Assembly (NCBI RefSeq): GCF_900104635.1 | Contig: NZ_FNWC01000006.1 | Location: forward strand, 248,001 to 312,000 | DNA length: 64,000 nt | Direction of reading: 5' to 3' | From: Coprococcus phoceensis | Lineage (GTDB): Bacteria; Bacillota; Clostridia; Lachnospirales; Lachnospiraceae | Shown: one piece after another, positions 19,515 to 27,077 of the stretch | How positions within the stretch are numbered: position 1 is the stretch's first letter | How the letters are laid out: the number at the start of each line of letters is the position of its first letter | Notes under the pieces: generated by a model | The model's input: the letters and a program-made list of their open reading frames with translations, nothing else | Databases searched by the model: none | Told to the model about the DNA's origin: nothing | Program-made: the position numbers and the translations under genes

Positions 19515-19545
19515 AAAAGCAGGTGAATACCTGCTTTTCTTTTTC
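19515..19545 (+). terminator. Terminator after the GH84 gene
   Basis: AAAAGCAGGT / ACCTGCTTTT stem with a four-base loop (GAAT) followed by CTTTTTCTCTTT. It lies 86 bases after the stop codon and closes the GH84 transcript. Confidence 0.85.
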
Positions 19546-19587
19546 TCTTTAACAAATTAAATGGATAAAAGGACAAGGGGGATTCAG

Positions 19588-20469
19588 ATGAAAGCAGAGT
19601 GGAAAAATGAGTTGAAGAACGTTTTTGACTGGAAAAAACTATTTTGGGTAATATTTGGAAATACGGCGTATTGTTTTGGAATTGTTGCGTTTGTACTGCC
19701 GATGGGACTGATTACCGGAGGGACGACCGGACTTGGTTTGATCGCAAACCATTTTGCGGGAATTCCGGTGGAGGTCTTTGCGGCAGTGTTTAATGTTGTG
19801 ATGTTTTTACTGGCAATATGGCTGCTCGGTATTTCGTTTGCACTGACAACGCTGATCAGTACGTTCTATTTTCCGTTTATACTGGGAGTGCTTCAAAGAG
19901 TAGATGCGCTTCAGGGGCTGACGACAGATCCGCTGCTCAGTACGATATTTGCGGGGCTTTTGATTGGAGTAGGAATCGGAGTTGTCATCAAAGCGGGAGC
20001 TTCCACGGGTGGTGTCGATATTCCGCCATTGATCTTAAATAAGAAATTGGGGATTCCGGTCTCTGTGGGACTGTATGCGTTTGACTTTATGATCTTGATC
20101 GGGCAGATGGTATTTCGTGATCGAGAGAAGATTTTATATGGAATTCTTCTTGTGATGATTTACACAACGGTTATGGATAAAGTGCTTGTAAATGGAAAGA
20201 GCCAGATGCAGGTGAAGATTATCAGCGATCATTATGAAGAGATCAATACAGCGATTCAGCAAAAGCTTGACCGTGGCTCTACATTCCTCAAAACAGAATC
20301 CGGATATTTGCGGAAAGAATCTATGGCACTATTGACGGTAGTGTCCAACCGTGAGATGCCAAAATTCAATCAACTTGTGTTGGAAATTGACCCGAAAGCC
20401 TTCATGATCATCAATCAGGTAAATGAAGTGATGGGCAGGGGATTTACACTTCATAAACATAATATTTAA
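19588..20469 (+). CDS. YitT family membrane protein (DUF161/DUF2179)
   Basis: Integral membrane protein of 293 residues. About five or six membrane segments fill residues 15-190, including the family motif LPMGLITGGTTGLGL and VIKAGASTGGVDI. The C-terminal DUF2179 domain (about 205-290) holds the signature FLKTESGYLRKESMALLTV and ends in the EVMGRGFTLHKHNI type tail. Function is not established; some members are linked to export or regulation. The ATG at 19588 follows AAGGGGG with six-base spacing; the upstream ATG at 19561 has no ribosome site. It is flanked by a terminator upstream and tRNA genes downstream. Confidence 0.93.
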   Translation: MKAEWKNELKNVFDWKKLFWVIFGNTAYCFGIVAFVLPMGLITGGTTGLGLIANHFAGIPVEVFAAVFNVVMFLLAIWLLGISFALTTLISTFYFPFILGVLQRVDALQGLTTDPLLSTIFAGLLIGVGIGVVIKAGASTGGVDIPPLILNKKLGIPVSVGLYAFDFMILIGQMVFRDREKILYGILLVMIYTTVMDKVLVNGKSQMQVKIISDHYEEINTAIQQKLDRGSTFLKTESGYLRKESMALLTVVSNREMPKFNQLVLEIDPKAFMIINQVNEVMGRGFTLHKHNI

Positions 20470-20496
20470 AAAATTGAAAAAATTTGAAAAAAAGTG

Positions 20497-20525
20497 TTGA
20501 CTTTTTAGCTGACCTTTGATAATAT
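20497..20525 (+). promoter_or_regulatory. Promoter of the tRNA-Phe/tRNA-Gly unit
   Basis: TTGACT, 17-base spacer, TAATAT. The -10 ends 38 bases before tRNA-Phe. A near-consensus sigma-A site, as expected for stable RNA. Confidence 0.8.
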
Positions 20526-20563
20526 ATCACTTGTGTTAAGGAACAGCTAAAAAGGATACAGAA

Positions 20564-20636
<73 letters not shown>

Positions 20637-20680
20637 TACTTTTAAAAGTTGCTTAAGCTTAATAATATAATACGTAACAT

Positions 20681-20751
20681 GCGGGTGTAGTTCAATGGTA
20701 GAACACTAGCCTTCCAAGCTAGATACGTGGGTTCGATTCCCATCACCCGCT
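20681..20751 (+). tRNA. tRNA-Gly (TCC)
   Basis: 71 bases. Acceptor GCGGGTG pairs with CACCCGC, discriminator T. Anticodon stem CTAGC/GCTAG encloses CTTCCAA with TCC. CCA is not encoded. A run of six T after the tRNA may end the transcript. Confidence 0.97.
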
Positions 20752-20830
20752 TTTTTGCTATCCATTTATATGGAAAATGAGACGAATTGCAGTGAGTTTT
20801 GTGAAGTCAAAGGAACTCGAAGGAGTGCAT

Positions 20831-22174
20831 ATGAAAATTTTTTTGCCTGAGAAAGTAAATTTTATTATCAACAAATTGAAGGAGAACGGCTACGAGGCGT
20901 ATGCGGTTGGTGGCTGCGTGAGAGATTCTGTTTTGGGACGAGTGCCTGATGACTGGGATATTACGACGTCGGCGACTCCGAATGAGACAAAAGCACTGTT
21001 TAGGAGAACATTTGATACAGGGATTGAGCACGGGACAATTACGGTGCTGGTCGACAAAGAGGCGTTCGAGGTGACAACATACCGTGTGGATGGGGAATAT
21101 GAGGACAGCAGACATCCGAGGGAGGTTGTGTTTACACGAAGTCTGAAAGAAGACCTTTTAAGAAGAGACTTTACGATCAATGCGATGGCATATAATGAAG
21201 AGGAAGGTCTGGTGGATATTTTCGGCGGAATCGAAGATCTGCAGCGAAAGATGATCCGTTGTGTGGGCAATGCGAGGGAGCGTTTTGGGGAAGATGCGCT
21301 TCGGATTTTGCGCGCAGTGCGATTTGCGGCACAGCTTGGATTTCGGATTGAAGACGAGACGATGGAAGGGATTCGAAAGCTTGCGCCGACACTTGCAAAT
21401 ATCAGTGCAGAGCGGATTCAGGTGGAACTGGTCAAGATGCTCGTATCGCCGAATCCGGGTTTGCTGGCGCTTTCATATGAACTTGGAATTACAAAAGTGG
21501 TTCTTCCGGAATTTGATGAGATGATGCGGACAGGTCAGGAGACGCCGCATCATATGTATTCAGTAGGAATGCACACGTTGAAGGCGGTCGAACAGGTCAG
21601 AGCTGATAAGGTCTTGAGACTTACGATGCTGCTCCATGATGTTGCAAAACCTCAGATGAAGACGGTGGATGCAGACGGTGTTGCACATTTTAAGATGCAT
21701 GATGTAAAAGGAGCGGAAGTTGCAAAAAGAATTTTGAAGAGACTGAAGTTTGATAATGATACACTTGGAAAAGTGACAAAACTTGTGCAGTATCATGATT
21801 ATCGCATGCCAGCACAGCCGAAGAACGTCAGAAGAGCCATGAATAAGATCGGTGAAGAATTGTTTCCGTATTATTTGGAGATCAGAAAAGCGGATACAAT
21901 GGCGCAGAGTGAATATATGCGGGAGGAGAAGCTTTCAAATATTGCCGGAATCGAGCGGTGCTACAAAGAGATTCTGAAGAAAAAAGAGTGTGTTTCTCTG
22001 AAGATGTTAGCAGTTTCGGGGAGCGATCTGATCGCGGACGGTATGCAGCCTGGAAAACAGATTGGCGCCGTCTTGCAGGCGTTGTTGGAGCTTGTGATTG
22101 AGCAGCCGGAATACAATACAAAGGAGATTTTATTGGAGCAAAGCAGGAAACTGCGCAAGGAAACTCTTTTGTAG
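20831..22174 (+). CDS. cca: CCA tRNA nucleotidyltransferase
   Basis: Adds or repairs the 3' CCA of tRNAs; essential here because the tRNA genes in this window do not encode CCA. It has 447 residues. The class II nucleotidyltransferase head shows AVGGCVRDSVLG, the metal-binding DWDITTSA, and the LRRDFTINAMAYN and GEDALRILRAVRFAAQL motifs. An HD domain follows with HHMYSVGMHTLKA and MLLHDVAKP. ATG 20831 is chosen because AAGGAG lies six bases before it; an in-frame ATG at 20777 lies too close to the tRNA-Gly. It is next to two tRNA genes. Confidence 0.96.
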   Translation: MKIFLPEKVNFIINKLKENGYEAYAVGGCVRDSVLGRVPDDWDITTSATPNETKALFRRTFDTGIEHGTITVLVDKEAFEVTTYRVDGEYEDSRHPREVVFTRSLKEDLLRRDFTINAMAYNEEEGLVDIFGGIEDLQRKMIRCVGNARERFGEDALRILRAVRFAAQLGFRIEDETMEGIRKLAPTLANISAERIQVELVKMLVSPNPGLLALSYELGITKVVLPEFDEMMRTGQETPHHMYSVGMHTLKAVEQVRADKVLRLTMLLHDVAKPQMKTVDADGVAHFKMHDVKGAEVAKRILKRLKFDNDTLGKVTKLVQYHDYRMPAQPKNVRRAMNKIGEELFPYYLEIRKADTMAQSEYMREEKLSNIAGIERCYKEILKKKECVSLKMLAVSGSDLIADGMQPGKQIGAVLQALLELVIEQPEYNTKEILLEQSRKLRKETLL

Positions 22175-22182
22175 AAATACAC

Positions 22183-22209
22183 ATACTTACAAGATGTCCG
22201 TCATACATT
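22183..22209 (+). promoter_or_regulatory. Possible sigma-E-type promoter before the cotS-like gene
   Basis: ATACTT, 13 bases, CATACATT. The -10 matches the sporulation sigma-E consensus CATACAMT at seven of eight positions; the -35 is weaker. It fits the expected mother-cell expression of a spore coat protein. Confidence 0.35.
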
Positions 22210-22246
22210 TAGAGAGAATAGGAAATAATGAATGTAGGGGGCAGCG

Positions 22247-23251
22247 ATGAAAGAGAACGAAGTAAGTGTGTTGGATCAATATGATATAGATATAAAAAGC
22301 ACCCGCAGAATCAGGGGTGCTATTTTATGTGCTACAAATCAGGGGCTCTTTGTACTCAGGGAGCTTATGATTTCAGAAAAGAGAATTCCAATGCTGCACA
22401 AATTATATGTGCACATGATGGAAAATGGATGTGACAGGGTAGATGCGGTCATAGAAAATAAAGAGCATGAATTATTCAGCACATCAGAAGATGGGATTAA
22501 GTATGTGGTCAAACGTTGGTATGACGGAAAAGAATGCGATATCCGAAAAGAACAGGAAATTGTGGGGGCGACAAAAAATCTTGCAAAACTGCATAAAGTC
22601 TTGCGAGGACCCATTGATTTTGGAGAGGAATCAGAGACCTTTGTTATGGAAGGCGAGGATTTGCGAAAGGAGTACTGCCGGCATAACCGTGAGATGAAAA
22701 AGGTACGGGCGTTTATCCGCGGGAAAGTAGGAAAAGGTGAGTTTGAGCTGATGTTTTTGAAATATTTTGATGCGATGTATGACTGGGCGCAGAGTGCGAG
22801 CGCCCGATTGGAACAATCGGAATATGAGTTGTTGATGCAGCAAAGCAGAGAGAAAACAACGATTACGCATGGTGAATACAATTATCACAATGTTCTGATG
22901 ATGCAGGATGGAATTGCAACAACAAATTTCGAGCATTTTCACCAAGATGTTCAGTTGGCGGATCTGTACTATTTCCTTAGGAAGACGATGGAAAAGAATC
23001 ATTGGAATGTGATGCTTGGTGACAAGATGCTTGAGGCTTACAGTGAAATTTTGCCGCTTGGGGAGCGGGAGATGGAATATCTTGCAATCAGCCTGTCTTA
23101 TCCAGAAAAGTTTTGGAAGGCGGCAAACTCTTATTATCGGTCCAGCAAAGCGTGGATTCCGATGAAGAGTGTTGAGAAATTGGAGGTTGCAATTCATCAG
23201 ACGGAAGAAAAGAAACATTTTTTAGAGGCGATATTTTCTTTTCATTTGTAA
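22247..23251 (+). CDS. CotS-family spore coat protein (kinase-like fold)
   Basis: Protein of 334 residues with the aminoglycoside phosphotransferase-like fold of CotS/YutH spore coat proteins. The N-lobe is at about 20-95 (KYVVKRWYDG) and the C-lobe has THGEYNYHNVLM at about 208-219, followed by TTNFEHFHQDVQLADLYYFLR. The catalytic HGD is HGE (Glu210) and the metal-binding DF[DE] is NFE (Asn227), so phosphotransfer is probably lost and the role structural. GGGGGC precedes the ATG. A 7-bp GC-rich hairpin (22298-22321) sits in the first codons. It lies alone between cca and phosphoglucomutase. Confidence 0.8.
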   Translation: MKENEVSVLDQYDIDIKSTRRIRGAILCATNQGLFVLRELMISEKRIPMLHKLYVHMMENGCDRVDAVIENKEHELFSTSEDGIKYVVKRWYDGKECDIRKEQEIVGATKNLAKLHKVLRGPIDFGEESETFVMEGEDLRKEYCRHNREMKKVRAFIRGKVGKGEFELMFLKYFDAMYDWAQSASARLEQSEYELLMQQSREKTTITHGEYNYHNVLMMQDGIATTNFEHFHQDVQLADLYYFLRKTMEKNHWNVMLGDKMLEAYSEILPLGEREMEYLAISLSYPEKFWKAANSYYRSSKAWIPMKSVEKLEVAIHQTEEKKHFLEAIFSFHL

Positions 23252-23267
23252 AATGCTGGTGTATAAT
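23239..23267 (+). promoter_or_regulatory. Promoter of the phosphoglucomutase gene
   Basis: TTTTCA, 17-base spacer, TATAAT. The -35 lies in the last codons of the cotS-like gene and the -10 is 33 bases before the start codon. Confidence 0.6.
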
Positions 23268-23299
23268 AGTAGGGAAAATGCAAAGGAGGAACAAATGGT

Positions 23300-25033
23300 A
23301 TGAATTATCAGGAACAGTATCAAGAATGGCTCACAAATCCATATTTTGATGAAGAGACAAAACAGGAATTAAAAGCAATTGCAGATAATGAAAATGAGAT
23401 AAAAGAAAGATTTTATAAAGACTTAGAATTTGGAACAGCGGGGCTGCGCGGTGTGATCGGTGCAGGAACAAACCGTTTGAATATCTATACAGTGAGAAAA
23501 GCAACACAGGGACTTGCGAATTATATTTTGCAAAAAGGACTTCAGGAAAAAGGTGTGGCAATCGCATATGACTCAAGAAGGATGTCGCCGGAGTTTGCGG
23601 ATGAGGCGGCTTTGTGTCTGAATGCAAATGGAATCAAAGCGTATGTATTTGAATCACTCCGTCCTACACCGGAACTTTCCTATGCCGTAAGAAAGTTGAA
23701 TTGTGTTGCGGGAATCAATATCACGGCAAGTCACAACCCGCCGGAATATAACGGATATAAAGTGTATTGGGAAGACGGAGCTCAGATCACTCCTCCTCAT
23801 GATAAAGGAATCATGGATGAAGTGAAAAAAGTGACTGATTTCAATACCGTGAAGACGATGACGCTGGAGGCGGCTAAGGCGGCAGGACTTTATGTGGTGA
23901 TCGGCAGTGAGATTGACGATGCTTATATGGAAGAATTGAAAAAGCAGGTAATCCATTGGGATGCGATCAAAGAGATGGGGAAAGAATTAAAGATTGTTTA
24001 CAGTCCTCTTCATGGAACAGGAAATATTCCGGCAAGACGTATTTTGAAAGAGCTTGGATTTGAAAATGTATATGTTGTAAAAGAGCAGGAATTACCGGAT
24101 GGAGAATTTCCGACAGTCTCTTACCCGAACCCGGAGGCTGAGGAAGCATTTGAGTTGGGATTAAAACTGGCAAAAGAAGTAGATGCGGATCTTGTTCTGG
24201 CGACAGACCCGGATGCAGACCGTCTCGGTGTATATGTGAAAGACAGTAAATCCGGAGAATATAAAGTTCTGACAGGGAATATGTCAGGATGTCTGCTTGC
24301 GGACTATGAAATTGGACAACGAAAAGCGACTGTAGGATTGCCGGAAGACGGTTATCTGATCAAGACAATCGTGACATCGAATATGGCAGATGCGATTGCA
24401 AAAGGATATGGTACAGGATTGATCGAAGTTCTGACAGGATTTAAGTTTATCGGACAGCAGATTCTCGGTTTTGAGCAGAGTAAAAAAGGCACATATTTAT
24501 TCGGATTTGAGGAAAGCTATGGTTGTCTGATCGGAACTCATGCAAGAGATAAAGATGCAATTGTTGCGACGATGGCACTGTGTGAGGCGGCTGCATACTA
24601 TAAGACAAAAGGTATGACACTTTGGGATGCCATGGTTGATATGTATGAGAGATTTGGATATTATAAGGATGATATTCAGGCGATTACATTAAAAGGAATT
24701 GAAGGGTTGGCAAAGATTCAGGAAATCCTTGAGACGCTGCGCAAAGAGCCGCCGGTAAAAATCGGTGCTTACGAAGTGCTGAAAGCAAGAGATTATCAGG
24801 CTGATACAATCAAGGATCTCGCTACAGGCGAGGTGACAGGAACGGGACTTCCGAACTCTAATGTCTTATATTACGACCTGACAGATGACGCATGGCTGTG
24901 TGTACGTCCATCCGGAACAGAGCCGAAAGTAAAATTCTATTATGGTGTAAAAGGTACTTCTTTAGAGGATGCGGATGCCAAATCAGAAGCGCTGGGAAAA
25001 GAAGTTCTTGCGATGATTGATAAAATGCTGTAA
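23300..25033 (+). CDS. pgcA: Phosphoglucomutase / phosphomannomutase
   Basis: Alpha-D-phosphohexomutase of 577 residues that interconverts glucose-1-P and glucose-6-P for glycogen and cell-envelope sugar synthesis. The four family signatures are visible: phosphoserine loop GINITASHNPPEYNGYKV, metal loop ATDPDADRLGV, sugar loop GFEESYGCLIG, and phosphate loop VRPSGTEPKVKFY. The length and the N-terminal EFGTAGLRGVIGAG are typical of the PgcA branch. AAGGAGG is ten bases from the ATG. It is transcribed alone. Confidence 0.95.
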   Translation: MNYQEQYQEWLTNPYFDEETKQELKAIADNENEIKERFYKDLEFGTAGLRGVIGAGTNRLNIYTVRKATQGLANYILQKGLQEKGVAIAYDSRRMSPEFADEAALCLNANGIKAYVFESLRPTPELSYAVRKLNCVAGINITASHNPPEYNGYKVYWEDGAQITPPHDKGIMDEVKKVTDFNTVKTMTLEAAKAAGLYVVIGSEIDDAYMEELKKQVIHWDAIKEMGKELKIVYSPLHGTGNIPARRILKELGFENVYVVKEQELPDGEFPTVSYPNPEAEEAFELGLKLAKEVDADLVLATDPDADRLGVYVKDSKSGEYKVLTGNMSGCLLADYEIGQRKATVGLPEDGYLIKTIVTSNMADAIAKGYGTGLIEVLTGFKFIGQQILGFEQSKKGTYLFGFEESYGCLIGTHARDKDAIVATMALCEAAAYYKTKGMTLWDAMVDMYERFGYYKDDIQAITLKGIEGLAKIQEILETLRKEPPVKIGAYEVLKARDYQADTIKDLATGEVTGTGLPNSNVLYYDLTDDAWLCVRPSGTEPKVKFYYGVKGTSLEDADAKSEALGKEVLAMIDKML

Positions 25034-25091
25034 AAGGGTGTCAAAAGTGCCCCAAAACCCCGAAAAAACAAGGAAAAGTGGGCAAATACAC

Positions 25092-25120
25092 TTGACAAAA
25101 GACGGGTGAAACGGTATAAC
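25092..25120 (+). promoter_or_regulatory. Promoter of the HU gene
   Basis: Perfect TTGACA, 17-base spacer, TATAAC: the strongest sigma-A site in the window, in keeping with the high output of HU. About 105 bases of 5' leader follow before the start codon, without an obvious regulatory fold. Confidence 0.88.
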
Positions 25121-25231
25121 AGTATTTAAAGGCATATTCATACAGAAAAAGCGTGTGAGACATGCGAAAAAACCGATAGAATTTATTGATGAATACATTC
25201 TATGTTTGAAATAAGAGGAGGAACATAATCC

Positions 25232-25507
25232 ATGAACAAAACAGAATTTATCTCAGCAATCGCTGAGAAAGCAGAGTTATCAAAGAAAGATGCAGAAAAA
25301 GCTTTAAAAGCTTTCACAGACGTAGTGGAAGAAGAACTGAAGAAAGGTGAAAAGATCCAGTTAGTTGGATTTGGAACATTCGAAGTAAGTGAAAGAGCAG
25401 CAAGAGAAGGAAGAAATCCTCAGACTGGTGAGACAATGAAGATTGAAGCTTGCAAAGCTCCAAAATTCAAAGCTGGAAAAGCATTAAAAGACGCTGTAAA
25501 TGCATAA
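25232..25507 (+). CDS. hup: HU family DNA-binding protein
   Basis: Nucleoid protein of 91 residues that binds and bends DNA as a dimer. The N-terminal helices (MNKTEFISAIAEKAELSKKD) are followed by the core VGFGTFEVSERAAREGRNP, the signature with the DNA-binding arm GRNPQTGETMKIEA and the C-terminal FKAGKALKDAVNA. Full length. AAGAGGAGG precedes the ATG. It has its own strong promoter and terminator, so it is a single-gene unit ahead of the rqcP-yab cluster. Confidence 0.98.
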   Translation: MNKTEFISAIAEKAELSKKDAEKALKAFTDVVEEELKKGEKIQLVGFGTFEVSERAAREGRNPQTGETMKIEACKAPKFKAGKALKDAVNA

Positions 25508-25523
25508 TAAATGTTCATGATAA

Positions 25524-25553
25524 AAAGAATGTGCTTGGCACATTCTTTTTTTC
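25524..25553 (+). terminator. Terminator after HU
   Basis: AAAGAATGTGC / GCACATTCTTT 11-bp stem with a TTG loop followed by T-rich sequence. Confidence 0.92.
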
Positions 25554-25615
25554 TATAAACAGTTTAGTCATGTGCAAAGTTATAAAAAAAGAAAAATAAA
25601 GGTGGAGGAGAAAAG

Positions 25616-25855
25616 ATGAGACTGGATAAATTTTTAAAAGTATCAAGATTGATTAAAAGAAGAACAGTGGCAAATGAGGCGTGTGATGCGGGGAGAGTGC
25701 TTGTGAATGGAAATGTTGCCAAAGCATCCGTGAAAGTAAAGCCGGGAGATGTTATTGAGATTCAATTCGGAACGAAGAATGTAAAAGTAGAAGTGCTGGA
25801 TATTCAGGACACAACAAAAAAAGAAGAAGCAAAAGATTTGTTTAAATATTTATAA
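25616..25855 (+). CDS. rqcP: S4-domain RNA-binding protein RqcP
   Basis: 79-residue S4 protein (YabO/RqcP/HslR family) that acts with RqcH in ribosome-associated quality control, binding the stalled large subunit. The S4 motif MRLDKFLKVSRLIKRRT followed by DAGRVLVNGNVAKAS and VKPGDVIEI covers nearly the whole protein. AGGTGGAGG precedes the ATG. As in Bacillus, it directly precedes the yabP-yabQ-divIC-spoIIE order. Confidence 0.95.
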   Translation: MRLDKFLKVSRLIKRRTVANEACDAGRVLVNGNVAKASVKVKPGDVIEIQFGTKNVKVEVLDIQDTTKKEEAKDLFKYL

Positions 25856-25860
25856 AACAG

Positions 25861-25889
25861 TCATAATACAGCAAGACCTTTCATATAAT
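25861..25889 (+). promoter_or_regulatory. Sigma-E-like promoter of yabP-yabQ
   Basis: TCATAAT, 14 bases, CATATAAT. The -10 matches the sigma-E consensus CATACAMT at seven of eight positions and the -35 resembles the ATATT-type box at normal spacing. In Bacillus subtilis yabPQ is a sigma-E operon, so the context agrees. Confidence 0.5.
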
Positions 25890-25894
25890 TAGGA

Positions 25895-25932
25895 TATATC
25901 AAAATTGATATTACTTCCGGTAAAAATACCGG
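25895..25932 (+). repeat. Two tandem palindromes in the yabP leader
   Basis: ATATCAA-AA-TTGATAT (25895-25910) and CCGGTA-AAAA-TACCGG (25917-25932), both perfect. They lie between the sigma-E-like promoter and the yabP ribosome site and could be a regulator site or 5' mRNA hairpins. Confidence 0.55.
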
Positions 25933-25967
25933 CGGCAGTTTGAAATAAGGAGAAAGGTTGTGGAATC

Positions 25968-26252
25968 TTGGAAGAAAAACAGGTACAAAAACCACATAAG
26001 CTGGTAGTGAACAATAGAAAGACAAGTATGGTTACAGGTGTGCTTGATGTACTGTCGTTTGATTTGAATGAGATATTGCTGGAGACGGAACAGGGTATGC
26101 TCATGGTCAAGGGGAAGGATCTGCATGTAAATCGTCTGAGTGTAGAAAAAGGGGAAGTGGATTTATCCGGACATATCGACAGCATTGCGTACTCGGATGT
26201 CCATCAAAATGCCGGTCAAAGCGAGAATTTCTTTATGAAATTATTTAAGTAG
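25968..26252 (+). CDS. yabP: Sporulation protein YabP
   Basis: 94-residue YabP/YqfC-family protein. HKLVVNNRKTSMVTGVLDVLSFDLNEI and MLMVKGKDLHVNRLSVEKGEVDLSGHI are the diagnostic family stretches, in which a beta-rich fold is expected. YabP is needed for spore formation in the mother cell. The start is TTG, after AAGGAGAAAGG; no ATG fits. It is followed eight bases later by yabQ. Confidence 0.95.
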   Translation: MEEKQVQKPHKLVVNNRKTSMVTGVLDVLSFDLNEILLETEQGMLMVKGKDLHVNRLSVEKGEVDLSGHIDSIAYSDVHQNAGQSENFFMKLFK

Positions 26253-26259
26253 GTGAGTT

Positions 26260-26613
26260 ATGCTTGGAATCGGTGATGAAATATCCATTTTTTTGCAGGC
26301 GTTATTGGCGGGCAATATTGTACTTTTGGTTTATACGTGCATTAGAGTTTTTAGAAGACTTATAAAACACGATCTGTTTTTCGTTTCTTTAGAAGATTTT
26401 TTCTTTTGGGTATGGGCAGGTTTGTATCTGTTTGTCAAGATCTATGACACTAGTGATGGTAGTATACGTTGGTTCTTTACCATAGGTGTTGTGGTTGGGG
26501 GAGTTTGTTCATTTTTTGTGCTGCATTTTTTGTCTGAGATGGGGAAAAAACTGTTTGCCAGGATTCGTGAAAAAGACGAAAAATCTATTGATAAATCAAA
26601 GGAAAAAAGGTAA
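26260..26613 (+). CDS. yabQ: Spore cortex biosynthesis protein YabQ
   Basis: 117-residue membrane protein with three hydrophobic segments (about 8-28, 42-60 and 68-92) and a Lys/Glu-rich cytosolic tail. The segment FFFWVWAGLYLFVKIYDTSDG, in shorter stretches, is typical of YabQ. In Bacillus it is required for cortex formation in the outer forespore membrane. It follows yabP and its tail ends 44 bases before divIC. Confidence 0.92.
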   Translation: MLGIGDEISIFLQALLAGNIVLLVYTCIRVFRRLIKHDLFFVSLEDFFFWVWAGLYLFVKIYDTSDGSIRWFFTIGVVVGGVCSFFVLHFLSEMGKKLFARIREKDEKSIDKSKEKR

Positions 26614-26657
26614 TATAACTATATTGGGACAAAAAATAGATTTATAAGGGTGTATCA

Positions 26658-26987
26658 ATGATGAGAAGTGTAAAGCAGCGGAACCGTGATAAACGTCAGC
26701 GGACAAGAATGCGCCGTCACAAAGCGAGTATTCTTTCGATATGTGGTGTGATTTTATTATTGACAATCATATTGTCGGTGGGAAGTATGTCACTTCAGGC
26801 AAAGAACAAGCGTTATAAGCAGCAGGAAGCGGAACTTACGGCACAGTTGAAAGAAGAAAAAGAGCGTACAGAAGAGATTAAAGAATTTGAAGAGTATGCA
26901 GGAACAGATGCGTACATAGAAGATGTTGCAAAAGATAAGCTGGGGCTCATCCACAAGAATGAGATATTGTTTGAGCCGGAACCATAA
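26658..26987 (+). CDS. divIC: Septum formation initiator DivIC/FtsB
   Basis: 109-residue bitopic protein: basic N-terminus (1-25), one membrane helix (about 26-46), an extracytoplasmic coiled coil (about 50-85) and the typical Tyr-Ile-Glu-x-x-Ala-(K/R)-x-x-Leu motif, here YIEDVAKDKLGLI. It acts in the FtsL-DivIC-FtsQ/DivIB complex that activates septal peptidoglycan synthesis. The location between yabQ and spoIIE matches Bacillus. Confidence 0.93.
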   Translation: MMRSVKQRNRDKRQRTRMRRHKASILSICGVILLLTIILSVGSMSLQAKNKRYKQQEAELTAQLKEEKERTEEIKEFEEYAGTDAYIEDVAKDKLGLIHKNEILFEPEP

Positions 26988-27018
26988 TGGAAAAATTTCA
27001 TAATACCATACAAAAGAT

Positions 27019-27046
27019 AGAATGTGTTTGAGCACATTCTTTTTGT
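27019..27046 (+). terminator. Terminator after divIC
   Basis: AGAATGTG / CACATTCT 8-bp stem, six-base loop, then TTTTTG. It separates the yab-divIC unit from spoIIE. Its arm sequence is nearly the same as the HU terminator. Confidence 0.85.
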
Positions 27047-27077
27047 TTAGACGGAATTTCTGGAAAAGGGGTTATTC

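Noticed and set aside
19461-19526. 21-codon ORF after the GH84 gene
   Set aside because: A short frame that runs into the terminator stem; its weak purine-rich leader is not enough to support it.
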